NCBI RefSeq assembly: GCF_000208925.1
Contig: NW_001914902.1
Location: 25,535-89,534 of the forward strand
DNA length: 64,000 nucleotides
Origin: Entamoeba histolytica HM-1:IMSS
Taxonomy: Eukaryota > Evosea > Mastigamoebida > Endamoebidae
Reading direction: 5' to 3'
Both the position numbers and the translations under genes were made by a program. The notes under the pieces are model-generated. The model ran no database searches. It was given only the letters and a program-made list of their open reading frames with translations, and was not told the DNA's origin. The first letter of the stretch is position 1, and every line of letters begins with the position of its first letter. Shown here one piece after another: positions 50,881-61,017 of this stretch.

Positions 50881-52178
50881 TTAATTATAGTTGAAATAAA
50901 AACGTTCATGTTTTGTGGTTTTTTCGCTACGAATGTCAATTTGTGATAGAGACTTAATCATTTGAACTAAACCTTCAAATTCTTTAATATGATAATTTTC
51001 TATTCTTCCAGTTTTGAGTTCAAAAGTAATTTGGACTATTGAGTTTTCAGTAACAACAATAAATATATAATTTGGGTCATTCTCATTATTTACTTCACAC
51101 ACAGAAATAGTTTGACTTGTTGGTGAAGAAAAACAACAAATTGATTGCTCATCTATATAAGTACCTAAGGTTAAAGCAGAACCAGGTAATGGAATAAATC
51201 GAATAGACTTAGAAGATACAAATATAACTATTTTTGCATCATGAGAAAATGAGAGTTGTTGTACTTGAGATTGAGACTGTCCTCTATAGTAAGTACCAAA
51301 TGGAATTAACTCTGATTTTTCTATTTGATATATAAAACAATATGTTCCAGTAATATCCACAGCTGCTAAATACTTTGCTGAATTATCAATGGAAACCTTT
51401 GAAAGTTGTTTTGGCGTAACATTTTGTCTAATAATAAATTTATTATCATCCCAAGACTTAATTTCTACACCAGCAAAAGAATTAGACATTAAAAAATATT
51501 TTGCTGTTAGCATCCCTAAAGAAGGACGAGGTAGACTTGAGTCATTAATTCTTGTTATAAAATACTTACAATTACATTCAAATAATGATGGGTCAGCAAT
51601 TTGAAATTCCCCACTAATTTCATATCTTTCCTCTTCTTCTTTAAGTCTAGTTTTTTCATTTATTGAGTCCCAAGTTTGGAAGTACTTTCTTATCTGTTTG
51701 TCAAGGATTAACACCAATTCTCTTGTTTTATCAGTATCAAAACATCTAATCTGTGAAGGTTTAACTGTTCCAACATCAATTTTTTCAACTAATGGTGTAG
51801 TAGGATCTTGACTTGAAGCAGTAATTCTATAAGCGATATTATTTGCTGTTAATACAGTAATAGTAAATGGAAGCCTTTCGCTTAAATAAGCATCAATAAC
51901 ATTTCCTTTATAATTCCAAGCTCTTAAACATTCGGTCAATTTTTCATTTTCATATTTCAAAACATGTAAAAATGTAGTTTCTCCTTCTGTCATCCATATA
52001 ATAATTCCTGATTTTCTAATTGATAAGAATAAACTTAAAGATAGAAAAAATTAACAAACTGACTTTCTCCTGGTAATTTCACACTTTTTGCTTTAGTTTT
52101 AATGTGAACATTATTTTGTGAAATAAAGTTAGTATCTAAATCTTTAGCCTCAGCTTCAATAATATTTCGTTTAAACAT
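50881..52178 (-). CDS. Beta-propeller protein with PROPPIN- or Rab3GAP2-like region (one intron)
   Basis: Exon 1 (52178-52060) and exon 2 (52015-50881), with a 44-nt GTTTGT...TTAG intron, encode 417 residues. The best-conserved part, around residues 245-390, is QLSKVSIDNSAKYLAAVDIT, then a G-T-x-x-x-I-Y strand and GTYYRGQSQSQVQQLSFSHD. This resembles the phosphoinositide-binding blades of Atg18/WIPI proteins, where YYRG occupies the place of FRRG. It also resembles the 'LAAVxDxxGRV...GYRDAQ' region of Rab3GAP subunit 2. Only one of the two PROPPIN arginines is kept. The splice adds 39 residues (start MFKRNIIEAEAKDLD). Both candidate families act on membrane traffic or autophagy, but neither is secure. 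It ends 18 bp from the convergent gene. Confidence 0.55.
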
Positions 52179-52832
52179 AACAACTTATTTTTTTTCAGTT
52201 ACTTTTTATTAGTTTTTTGTTCTTTGTTCAATATAACATTATAAACATCATTAATTTAAAATAATAATAAAGTAATTAATTAAGTGTTAATAGATTTTTC
52301 ATATATTCTTCCATGATCAGAAGATACTAATCCCATCTCTTCGCTGTTTAAAAAAGGGGAATCTTTTTGTTTAACCTATCATTTATGTTTTTCTTGCAAA
52401 ATGAGAAAATCACTTCTTTGTTTTATTTTTTCCTATTAAGGTTTTTCAAACTTCTTCTGCTTATTCCTTCTTTTTAATCCTTTGTTTGTTTTTTGATTTA
52501 AATTGAAATAGTCTCATTTCCTTATTTTTATTTTATTTATGAATGAGAGAAGAGACTATTTCATTACTATTATATTATTGTGATTGCCTTACCCTCATTT
52601 TAGCAAATCCTTATATTACAATCATGTAATATTCTACCATAATAGCTTGCTCCACCCTTTGCAGCATTACCTAATACATTTCTAATTCAAATACACCGTC
52701 ATAACCAGATAATAATTAGGAGAGTCGAAGCTTGAACTATATTAAAGTTGGTATGAGGTGTTTCAGACGTGCCACCTTCGATCTTACAATTAAAAATAAT
52801 AATAAAATATAAGAATAATGATTGAACGTTAC
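52179..52832. other. Intergenic region with a decayed coding fragment
   Basis: 654 bp. The part from 52,590 to 52,790 has higher G+C and coding-like frames on the minus strand (see finding). The rest (52,190-52,580) is AT-rich without a gene. Confidence 0.5.
52590..52790 (-). pseudogene. Short decayed coding remnant
   Basis: On the minus strand, three adjacent frame pieces read like protein: KIEGGTSETPHTNFNIVQAS, LLSGYDGVFELEMY and GNAAKGGASYYGRILHD. Each switches frame and each frame soon stops. Base composition is richer in G/C than the surrounding intergenic DNA. The family is not recognised. Confidence 0.45.
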
Positions 52833-53838
52833 TTAATTTAATTCAGAAATAATTTTCTGGATTTGTTCTTTATTTGGATACGATGATTGAGTACCATGTC
52901 TCGTAACAGAATCTGAAGCTATTCTAACAGAAATCTCTGCTGACCTTTTTGGATCAAGTCCAATTGCCCAACAACGTGCATAACTTCCAACAAACGCATC
53001 ACCTGCTCCAGTTGTATCAATGGCATTAACACGGACAGAATCAATTTTAGTTTGTTCCTCTCCAACAATTAAACAACCTTTATCTCCTAATGTAACAATA
53101 ACAAGAACTCCAAATTCTTTATGCAATTTAAGTGCAGATTCTTCAGGTGTACTTTCACCTCCAATTTGCATTGACTCATTGGTATTAACAATTAGTGTAT
53201 CAACATATTTTATGATATTACGATCAATCTCTTTTGGTGCTGGAGCAGGATTCCATAATGTAAGACAATCATGTTGTTTAGCTTGTTTTAATGTCTCGTA
53301 TGTGGTTTCAAGAGGAATTTCATTTTGACAAACAACAATATCTCCTTTTTTAAAAATGTCATTAGCGTTGGTACTTATCTATTTAATAAGACTAAAAAAC
53401 TATAGTTTTTATCAAAAAACTAACAAACAAATTGAGGAGTAAGTGCTTCATTTGCTCCTGGAATAACAATAATTTGGTTTTGTGCCGTTTTATCAACAGT
53501 AATCATTGCTACACCAGTTGGTAAGTTACAAAAATGGATCTGACTAGTATTAACTCCATTATCTTTATAGTTTTGTAAAGTTGAATTACCAAATTGATCA
53601 TGACCTAAGAAACCAACCATAGAGACTTCAACATCATTAAATTTAGATGCCATAATACATTGGTTTGCTCCTTTTCCCCCAAACCCAGTGTGAAATTCTC
53701 TAATTTTTAATATGATTAATAAGAATATTAAATATAAATAACAAACTTACCAAGAATAGTTTCTCCAGGTTGAGGATAACGTTCACAATATCCAATAAGA
53801 TCAGTATTTGAAGAACCAACAACAACCACTCTTTTCAT
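52833..53838 (-). CDS. Ribokinase (two introns)
   Basis: Exons 53838-53747, 53699-53429 and 53378-52833, with introns of 47 and 50 nt (both GTTTGT...TAG), encode 302 residues. The pfkB signature is complete: VVVVGSSNTDLIGYCERYPQ, GETILGKEFHTGFGGKGANQ spanning the first splice (substrate-binding GGKGANQ), and near the C-terminus DTTGAGDAFVGSYA with the catalytic Asp of GAGD. TRHGTQSSYP near the end is typical of ribokinases. The reaction is ATP-dependent phosphorylation of D-ribose to ribose-5-phosphate, feeding nucleotide and sugar-phosphate metabolism. It shares a 58-bp divergent upstream region with the next gene. Related pfkB enzymes are less likely because of the ribokinase-type N- and C-terminal motifs. 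Confidence 0.9.
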
Positions 53839-53896
53839 TTTATATTTATTAGATCTAGTATATTCTACAAATTCCATTTAACACAAAAACATAAAA

Positions 53897-54196
53897 ATGG
53901 CATCAGCTTCTATTATTTATGATGATATTCATAAAGATTGCTTCTTTTATGAAGAGAAACGTGGCAAAGAGTTTTATGAAGAACAAGCTGAAAAATGTGA
54001 AAAGTTTATTAATGCCAGTCGCAAAGAGCAAGAATTATTAGGAAAAGAAATAGAGGAATTATTAAAGACTTATCATTCAAAACAACAACAATATAATCAA
54101 TTACAACAAAGAAAAGAACTAATAAAAGAACGATTAAAGGAGTTTAATGATTATATTGATCATTACAGTGGAGATGAACGAACGGCTAAAGAATAA
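53897..54196 (+). CDS. Small coiled-coil protein, unknown
   Basis: 99 residues, nearly all helical (EKFINASRKEQELLGKEIEE, then QQQYNQLQQRKELIKERLKE). It sits between two pfkB-kinase genes, starting 58 bp from the ribokinase ATG and ending 11 bp from the stop of the 1-phosphofructokinase-like gene. Possibly a subunit of a multi-protein assembly (prefoldin-, BLOC- or mediator-like size), but no family motif is seen. Confidence 0.6.
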   Translation: MASASIIYDDIHKDCFFYEEKRGKEFYEEQAEKCEKFINASRKEQELLGKEIEELLKTYHSKQQQYNQLQQRKELIKERLKEFNDYIDHYSGDERTAKE

Positions 54197-54207
54197 TAAA
54201 AAATAAT

Positions 54208-55065
54208 TTAAATCAATGATCCTGGTGTGATGGTTTCAATGTTTCTAGCAGCACAGTGATGTCCTTGAGTAATAGCATTTGATAAAGATGAAGATGAGAT
54301 TAATGATGCAGATAATCCAGCTGTAAATGAGTCACCACAGCCAATTGGATTAACAAATAAATTAATTTGTTCAACTGGTATTTCTGAACGAATGCCATTT
54401 TCATAAACAATTGTTGGCTTACTTCCGCGAGTGATAATAACAGTAGTACCTAACTGACTTATTTCTTTTGCTTTATCTAATGACCCATAAGTTTGTATGA
54501 ATTCAGACTCATTTGGTTTGATAATTTCTGGATGCTCTTTCATAAGAGATAATAAAGGCTCTCCACGAGTATCAGCAATAACCTTACAGTTGTTAAGATG
54601 AGCGATATGTGCCATTTGTTGAAAAGTATCACTTGGTATTCCAGGGGCAGTACTTCCTGTGAAAACAACAACTGAGATTGAGTGTGATTGAATAATCTGT
54701 TTGAAAGATGGAAGGAGTTGGTGGACTTCTTCTTGAGAAATAGGAATACCTTCTTCTACAAGTTCTGTTGCATTTCCATCTTCAAGGATTGTTGTACAAA
54801 ATCTAATTCCACCAATGGGAATAGAAACTAGTTGAATTGAATCCTTTTTGCATAACTGGGTGAACCATTGTGAATGTTCACCGTTGTTTTGAGTAAGTAA
54901 GATATGAGGGATTGATTGTTGTTGTAATACCCTACAAACATTAACACCTTTCCCACTAGCACACCAAAACGATTCTTTTGCTCGATTGACCTCTCCCTTT
55001 AGAAACTTCTTAAAAATCATAGTTTTTTGAATGACAGGATTAAGACATACAACCAACACAGTCAT
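54208..55065 (-). CDS. PfkB-family kinase, 1-phosphofructokinase/tagatose-6-phosphate kinase-like
   Basis: 285 residues, single exon. It has the LacC/FruK pattern: VVCLNPVIQKTMIFKKFLKG (the N-P-x-x-D/Q start), ASGKGVNVCRVLQQ (substrate loop), VVFTGSTAPGIPSDTF, and the catalytic NPIGCGDSFTAGLSASL, with the base Asp of G-x-G-D present. Such enzymes phosphorylate a sugar phosphate to the bisphosphate (fructose-1-P or tagatose-6-P). The family is mainly bacterial, so this gene may have arrived by lateral transfer. Start MTVLVVCLNP is standard for the family. No intron, in contrast with the neighbouring ribokinase, which has two. Confidence 0.8.
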   Translation of the reverse strand: MTVLVVCLNPVIQKTMIFKKFLKGEVNRAKESFWCASGKGVNVCRVLQQQSIPHILLTQNNGEHSQWFTQLCKKDSIQLVSIPIGGIRFCTTILEDGNATELVEEGIPISQEEVHQLLPSFKQIIQSHSISVVVFTGSTAPGIPSDTFQQMAHIAHLNNCKVIADTRGEPLLSLMKEHPEIIKPNESEFIQTYGSLDKAKEISQLGTTVIITRGSKPTIVYENGIRSEIPVEQINLFVNPIGCGDSFTAGLSASLISSSSLSNAITQGHHCAARNIETITPGSLI

Positions 55066-55262
55066 TAATATACATATTTTGAAGTTGAAATTTTATTTAA
55101 TCAGAAATTAAAAAGAAAGTCTTAACAATAAGAAAAAATACTTAAATCAATATTGTTTTTCTTTAAAAGAATTTATTTAATTTCATAAAAATATTTTAAA
55201 AAAACAAACAAATACAAATAAGATATGATTAGCTCAATTGAACTTATTTATTCAATAAATAA

Positions 55263-56903
55263 TTATTTATGTGCGATAAGAAGAATACCTCGTGGTGAAA
55301 TAAACGGATGAAATAATCTTCTACAACTTACAGAAGAACAAAATTCTTTCATAAATAAGACTCTATCAGCCCATACAAACCCTTCAAGAATTTGAGAAAG
55401 TCGTGCTTGTAATAAAATGAAAGGGATACATTGGAAAAGAACTTCATCACATGCTCCTATAGATTTATACCATTCATCGCATTGTTGAATAGCGTTAGGT
55501 GTTTTAAGAAATTCATCAATCCATTGAATTAATACTTCTTTATAACTTGGGTTTTTAAAAGTAAAGGTATATGCATGTCGTCTAATGTTTTGTAATGCCC
55601 GAACCAAATATGCACCAAATGATTTTGAATATTGTTCTCGAATTGCACCTGTATAATGAACTTCAATATAATTAGGGAGATGATTATGAATAAAAAGTTC
55701 TAATGCAGCACGATAAGATTGCATCTTCATCGCATATAGCCATTCTTCTCTTGTTTTAGATTGTGGATGTGGATTAGAAGTAACATAAGATTGTGATAAA
55801 TGAAATTTAATTTTATGTTCACCTTGAAGTAAATATTGACTCATTGGAAATCCATATTTATCTGCTTCTTTGACAATTTCATCTTGGTTCTGGTCAAAAC
55901 ATCTTGATAATGATTTTGGATTTTCTGTTAATTTATGATAACAACATCCAACCATACAAACTGTTTTAATTTGTGGAATTGCTTTAAAAAATCTCATAAG
56001 TGTTGGAGTTAAATCTCCACATGGATGAAGTCCAGTTAACATCACTTTTTCATCTTTTAATTTAGCTATTGACTTAAACTCTTCTGGAGTAGTTTGAGCA
56101 GTTAAAAATGCAGTATAACCTTCTGCACGACTTAATTCTTTTCCTTTTGCCTTCTTTTGTTCAATGGTATTAACTCTAACTTCCATTTTTGAAGTAAATT
56201 CAGCATTACCTTCAATTCCAACAACACGAAGATTTGAATTTAAAACTACATATTCAGTTAAATACCCTTTACCACAACCAACATCAACCACTGTAGAAAT
56301 TCCTTGTTTTTTTGCTGTTTCAATAATTTCATTTCCAAGTAATTTAATTTCATATTTTTTCTTTTGTTTCATTAAACATAAATCAATTGGTTGAGAATTT
56401 CCTTTTAAATCAACAACAAACCAACTATTTGTAGTTGGATCTTGAATTCGATCCATTTCAGCAATTTTAAATGTTGGTGTTAATTTTCTACAAGTATCAA
56501 TAAATTGTTGAAGAGAAACAGGTAAAGGATAATTAGAGGCTAAATAATTTACTATGTCTTTATCAACTTTTGGTGGAAGAACAACAGATGGCATAATATC
56601 AGTTGTTATATTCATCATATAACAATAAACCTCTTTTGAATGTTCAGGATGTGTTTTAAGATAATGTTCTAATGGTTCATAATATTCTTTTATCCATTCA
56701 GTTGGAAGATTACGATAATGATCAGTTATCATCCAATGAACGCTTTTAGTGACAGACAATAATTCATGACTTTCATCATAAGTATTCCCTACAAACAAAT
56801 ATTCATATTGACTAAGAAAATTATTAAGCTCATCACAATACTTTTCATAGGAAGTAAAAGTGGTAGGGAGAATTTCTTCTTGATGTCTTTCAACACGTGA
56901 CAT
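55263..56903 (-). CDS. METTL25-family methyltransferase
   Basis: 546 residues. The SAM-binding motif I is STVVDVGCGKGYLTEYVV, followed by a second strand ending in an acidic residue (LRVVGIEGN). Then come GLHPCGDLTPTLMRFFKA and VGCCYHKLTENP, the G-x-H-x-C-G-D-L-x and V-G-C-C-Y-H strings that mark METTL25/METTL25B-type (Methyltransf_32) proteins. The N-terminal ~150 residues and the C-terminal ~200 helical residues correspond to the extensions of that family. Substrate is not deducible. Single exon, cytosolic or nuclear. Confidence 0.82.
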   Translation of the reverse strand: MSRVERHQEEILPTTFTSYEKYCDELNNFLSQYEYLFVGNTYDESHELLSVTKSVHWMITDHYRNLPTEWIKEYYEPLEHYLKTHPEHSKEVYCYMMNITTDIMPSVVLPPKVDKDIVNYLASNYPLPVSLQQFIDTCRKLTPTFKIAEMDRIQDPTTNSWFVVDLKGNSQPIDLCLMKQKKKYEIKLLGNEIIETAKKQGISTVVDVGCGKGYLTEYVVLNSNLRVVGIEGNAEFTSKMEVRVNTIEQKKAKGKELSRAEGYTAFLTAQTTPEEFKSIAKLKDEKVMLTGLHPCGDLTPTLMRFFKAIPQIKTVCMVGCCYHKLTENPKSLSRCFDQNQDEIVKEADKYGFPMSQYLLQGEHKIKFHLSQSYVTSNPHPQSKTREEWLYAMKMQSYRAALELFIHNHLPNYIEVHYTGAIREQYSKSFGAYLVRALQNIRRHAYTFTFKNPSYKEVLIQWIDEFLKTPNAIQQCDEWYKSIGACDEVLFQCIPFILLQARLSQILEGFVWADRVLFMKEFCSSVSCRRLFHPFISPRGILLIAHK

Positions 56904-57861
56904 TCAAATGGCGTTTCTATGAAAATAATAAATTTTTTTTAATAAAAAAAATTATTAATTCAATTTAACTCAATAATAATTTTATGGAATAACACCTAAT
57001 CCAAAGAGAAAAATATAATCTATCTTCATTTCTTCAGTAAATAAAATATTAAAATAGATGAAATCACTGAAATTTTATCATTCCTTTTCAAAGACACGTT
57101 GGTGTATTATCTATTTAATAACATAGTGTTTAATCCTTCTTTTTCTTTATCTATAATGTTTATTAGAAAAGCTAGATTTAAAATTATTTACATTAATTAA
57201 AGATATTAAAAGAAAGAAAATTCATACTGATTTTCTTCTAACATAAAACGGAGTTTATTTTCTAACTCTATGTCAAAAAAAAACCTATGTAATACAACCA
57301 AAGTGATTAAAACAATACATACAAAATCACTGAGAATGTTGATAAGAACAACTAATATTTCTATAAACTATCTAGCTTTAAAAAGTGTAATAAATTCAAA
57401 TCATTTATAAACATAAAAGAATTTATATAAAATAAACAACAATAACTAAAATGACAATTTATTTTGTATTTATAAATTACTGTAAAATGGTAAGTATTGA
57501 GAAAAACAGTAATGAAAATAAATTAATATAAATACTATATAATAAGAAAGGAAATTTTTTTGAGTAGTTAATAGTAATAATATTGTGGACTGTCTTCTTC
57601 TGAAAAATTAGTCTGTTCATTTGATAAAGAAAAAAAACACTAAATAACCAAAATTATTACACTTAAAAAGATTTTTATTGAACAGAAGGAATCATAAGTA
57701 TTATTTAATAATGGTAGTGATTGTTTCAAGAGGAAGAAAAGAAAATAAATAAAATTTAAATATTAATTTATAATAAAACCATTAATTTTAATAGGAAAGT
57801 ATTAAAACCTAATTTTAAGTTATAACAACTTAAAAAAGGAAATAAGTAAAATTGATAAAAT
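56904..57861. other. 958-bp AT-rich intergenic region
   Basis: No open frame of coding character on either strand; the ORF at 57768-58079 on the minus strand mostly lies inside the next gene and is a shadow. Nothing recognised. Confidence 0.5.
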
Positions 57862-58575
57862 ATGAGTGATGTTGCTATATTCAATTTAAAACAAGACATT
57901 AATGAAGATGACTTAAAAACATTATTACAACCATATGGAAAAATTAGTGAAGTAAAAAGGATATTAAAAATGAATAAACAAAGTATTGGAATTGTTGGGG
58001 CAACAAAAAAAAAAGAAATAAAAAAAATAATAGAGGCATTAGATGGTAAAGAAATTGAACCAAATAGAAAGGTTAGCACATTAAGACTCGGTTTTGTTCC
58101 ATTATCCCCAATTGAAGAATCATTTAATAAAGCTTGTCAAGAATATATTTCTAAAGAACAAGAAATTAAATCAAAAGACAAAATAAGTGATGACTTCAAA
58201 TCCCGATTAAGGGATGTATCAAACGATGATTTTAGAAGTAGATTAAAAGATAAATCAAAAGACAAACCAAAAGATAAGTCAAAAGATAAGTCAAAAGATA
58301 AGTCAAAAGATAAACCAAAAGATAAACCAAAAGAATTAGATGAAATTGTTACTCTTATTAATCAATTAAATGACTCGAATAACAAAGGCAATACTGATAA
58401 ACTCAATGAATTAAATAAAAAACTAAAAGAATTTGAACAAAAAACTGGAGGAATAAAGCAGCATCATTCTTTTTATGACAAAAAGAATTTCAAGTATCAC
58501 GGCAAAAAAGATTTTAAATCCTATAAAAAACATCAACAAGAGGCAAAACCAAGACCATACCAAAATAAAAAATAA
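57862..58575 (+). CDS. RRM-domain protein with KDKS tetrapeptide repeats
   Basis: 237 residues. Residues 1-80 form a divergent RRM: RNP2-like VAIFNL, a helix EDDLKTLLQPYG, ISEVKRI, then a weak RNP1 (IGIVGATKKKE). The middle has two copies of a D-D-F-K/R-S-R-L-R/K-D block (~112 and ~125) running into about seven KDKS/KDKP tetrapeptides (~130-160). The C-terminus is basic and aromatic (SFYDKKNFKYHGKKDFKSYK), likely RNA-binding. It resembles small RNP-associated or mRNA-handling proteins, but no orthologue is named. Confidence 0.7.
   Translation: MSDVAIFNLKQDINEDDLKTLLQPYGKISEVKRILKMNKQSIGIVGATKKKEIKKIIEALDGKEIEPNRKVSTLRLGFVPLSPIEESFNKACQEYISKEQEIKSKDKISDDFKSRLRDVSNDDFRSRLKDKSKDKPKDKSKDKSKDKSKDKPKDKPKELDEIVTLINQLNDSNNKGNTDKLNELNKKLKEFEQKTGGIKQHHSFYDKKNFKYHGKKDFKSYKKHQQEAKPRPYQNKK
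58246..58330 (+). repeat. 12-bp in-frame tandem repeat encoding KDKS/KDKP
   Basis: Successive copies of aaagataaaYcaaaagataag-type 12-bp units within the RRM gene. The length is a multiple of three and the frame is kept. Confidence 0.8.
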
Positions 58576-58835
58576 TGAATCTTAAAGGAACGGATAAGTC
58601 AAGCCAAATGAATTTTTATAATGATGATTGAATTATTTTGTCTAAGATATGTTGGTTATTTTTTTATAATAAAAATAACATTTGTAAATTAAAAAAAAAA
58701 GATAGTTATTATGAAGAATAAAAATGAGATTAGTTTAAGTCATATCCTTTAAGAGCAATTTAATAACTAATGAAGAATTGAAACGAAAAGGCATTAGTAC
58801 TTTAAACTTCCTCAGAGACCTAGATCTATCAAAAA

Positions 58836-59636
58836 ATGGAAAAACAAACCAACAACCTTGGAAAAATAATCAATACATTAAATCAAAAAATTGAAGACTT
58901 AAGCTATTTGATTCAAATTCAAAACATCGAATTTACTAAAGAACTTCGTAAACGTGATGAAAAAATAAATAGTCTAGAAAAAGAAATACAGTATATTAAA
59001 CAACTGAAATGTATTGAAGAAGGAATAAAAGAAGACAATGATTATGCACCAATCATTGCTAATAAATTACATATTAATAAGATGATTGTCAAAGAAAAAG
59101 AAACAAAATGGAAAGAAATTTTTGAAGAATTTGTATTGAAAGAGTATGTTTCAACTGTTCTTATTCCAAATAAAAATGGTGTTTTAATTTCATCTAAGAA
59201 ATGGAATAAGGAAAAGAAACCAATTATGATAAATAACTTAAGTCATGTATTACTTATAGTTACTAATCATCAATATTTTGAAATTTCAATTCAATCTGCT
59301 CCACCAAAGTTAATAAGTTTTGGAGTTGTTTCATCTTTAACTTATAAAGAAAAAGTTCCAATAGGACAAGAAAAAGAAAGTATTGGTTTTGATTCAAATG
59401 GTACTTTATTACTTGCTAATGGATTGAAAAAAAAGATAGCTCGTGCTTGGAAATCAAATGATGTTGTTGGATGTGGTTATGATGCTCAAGAGAGTAATGT
59501 TTATTTCACATTGAATGGGAAGAAGATAATTCAAGTATCAACTGTATTTAGTGACTGGTATCCAGCAATTCAACCCTCTGGGTTTACTCAGTTCACGACA
59601 AATTTCGGAGAAACTCCTTTCGTTAAGAGTTTTTAA
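58836..59636 (+). CDS. Coiled-coil plus SPRY-domain protein
   Basis: 266 residues. Residues 1-70 are a coiled coil (NTLNQKIEDLSYLIQIQNIE). Residues ~130-266 are a SPRY domain of the RanBP9/Ash2 sort: YFEISIQSAPPKLISFGVVS, PIGQEKESIGFDSNGTLLLA, NDVVGCGYDAQESNVYFTLN, GKKIIQVSTVFSDWYPAIQP, ending NFGETPF. The diagnostic S-I-G-F/Y...D-x-x-G-C-G-Y-D...V-F/Y-F-T-x-N-G-x string is intact. SPRY domains bind peptide partners; with a coiled coil instead of LisH/CTLH it may be an adaptor rather than a CTLH-ligase subunit. Single exon. Confidence 0.82.
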   Translation: MEKQTNNLGKIINTLNQKIEDLSYLIQIQNIEFTKELRKRDEKINSLEKEIQYIKQLKCIEEGIKEDNDYAPIIANKLHINKMIVKEKETKWKEIFEEFVLKEYVSTVLIPNKNGVLISSKKWNKEKKPIMINNLSHVLLIVTNHQYFEISIQSAPPKLISFGVVSSLTYKEKVPIGQEKESIGFDSNGTLLLANGLKKKIARAWKSNDVVGCGYDAQESNVYFTLNGKKIIQVSTVFSDWYPAIQPSGFTQFTTNFGETPFVKSF

Positions 59637-59970
59637 TTTAATTAATCGTTTTATTTCGTCTTTTTATTAAATTTTTTGTTTTAAAACCACGAATTTTTTT
59701 CTAATCTATAAATAAGAATAATAGCGAAAAAATTCCATTTTTTTTTTGAAAGAAAAATAAAAATAAATCCTGTAAAAACAAAAATAGATCACCATTACTT
59801 TTTAGAGTCATTTCTTATGAATAAGCGAAATCTTTATGAGCTTAAAACAACTAAAGAAAAATGATTTTTTCGTATTAGAGAGTATTAAAATCATAGAGTT
59901 TATTTGTAAGATTTAAAGTAGTTATTCAAAAAAATATATAAGCCAGATTATATTTCATCTAGAAATTACA
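59637..59970. other. AT-rich intergenic region
   Basis: 334 bp; only the aatatataagccag bases near 59,932 stand out as a possible TATA-like element 30-40 bp before the next ATG. Confidence 0.4.
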
Positions 59971-60291
59971 ATGAGCAGAACAGCTAGCTGTAAACAACAG
60001 AATTATAAAACAGTTGAAGTTTTAAATGTAAATAAAGTTATTAGTGTCCATAAGAAAGCTAAAGATGATTCAGAGAGTATTCAAAATTATATGAATCAAC
60101 TTAAAAAATTAAGAAACAAGAGAAGAACTCAAAGTTGGTCTCCGATACAATCACCAAAAGAAACAGCTATTCAAGTCGGTGATCAACAATTTGAAGACCG
60201 TTATGATTTACTTAATTATTGTATGAACACAAACTCAGAACCAACTACTATAAGCGATACACTCTCAAATAAAAGCTCAATTAATGTATAA
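59971..60291 (+). CDS. Small basic protein of unknown function
   Basis: 106 residues. It has a basic patch (MNQLKKLRNKRRTQSWSPIQ) containing possible phosphosites (QSWSP, QSP), flanked by polar, probably disordered sequence. No domain recognised. Codon composition and ATG context look genic. Confidence 0.5.
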   Translation: MSRTASCKQQNYKTVEVLNVNKVISVHKKAKDDSESIQNYMNQLKKLRNKRRTQSWSPIQSPKETAIQVGDQQFEDRYDLLNYCMNTNSEPTTISDTLSNKSSINV

Positions 60292-61017
60292 TAGTATTTT
60301 TGATTAATATTTTTCTTTATTGTTCTTTATTTATCTTAATTTTTCTCAAGAATGTTTATGATTTGAATATTACGAAGACAAATGACGTTGTGCCAACTAA
60401 ATAGTTTTTTATTGAGTTTAAAGCATATTAATATCATGACTGTGAATTATTTTTTTATTATTAAAAAGCTTGTTGTCATTATCAATACTATTATCATGGT
60501 CAAATACAACTAAAGAATATCGAAAGGTTTTTGAATATTTTTCATAAAGAAAATATTCTAATATATTCATAAAAAATTATATAAATAAAGAGTTTTTGTA
60601 CTTAACACGTCGGCTATTCCTACGAATAAAACATGTTGTAGTATATAACACATTAACTCGCTAATAAAAGGAATGAGTAGAAGTAAAAAATTATTTATAA
60701 CTTAATGAGAACAAATAATCATAAATGAAGTTAACATTTAATTAAATTAGAATCATTTCTTCCTTCATTATTTCCATAATTTGAATTGATTTTCGAAAGA
60801 ACAATTCAGTGGAATTTCTCTTAATTTCATGTTTATTTCAATACTCTAAATATAGATTGATATTGTGTTTAAAAAATAACAAAATAAATAACATAATATA
60901 AATTTGTTTTTAATAACAATGTTTATCAAAAAAAGTTATTTAATTAATAATAAAATGAATAATAAAAATAATAAAAAAGAATGGCTTAGTTGAGGCGAAC
61001 TGGAATTTTTATAAAAC
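60292..61017. other. 726-bp intergenic region, nothing recognised
   Basis: AT-rich with no coding-like frame. A three-codon ATG-stop (atggcttag) at 60981 and gcgaactgg nearby precede the p24 gene and may belong to its leader or promoter. Confidence 0.45.

Noticed and set aside
52720..52760. tRNA-like B box (TTCAAGC) on the minus strand
   Set aside because: The bases around it cannot form the five-pair T stem and no acceptor or anticodon arm fits.
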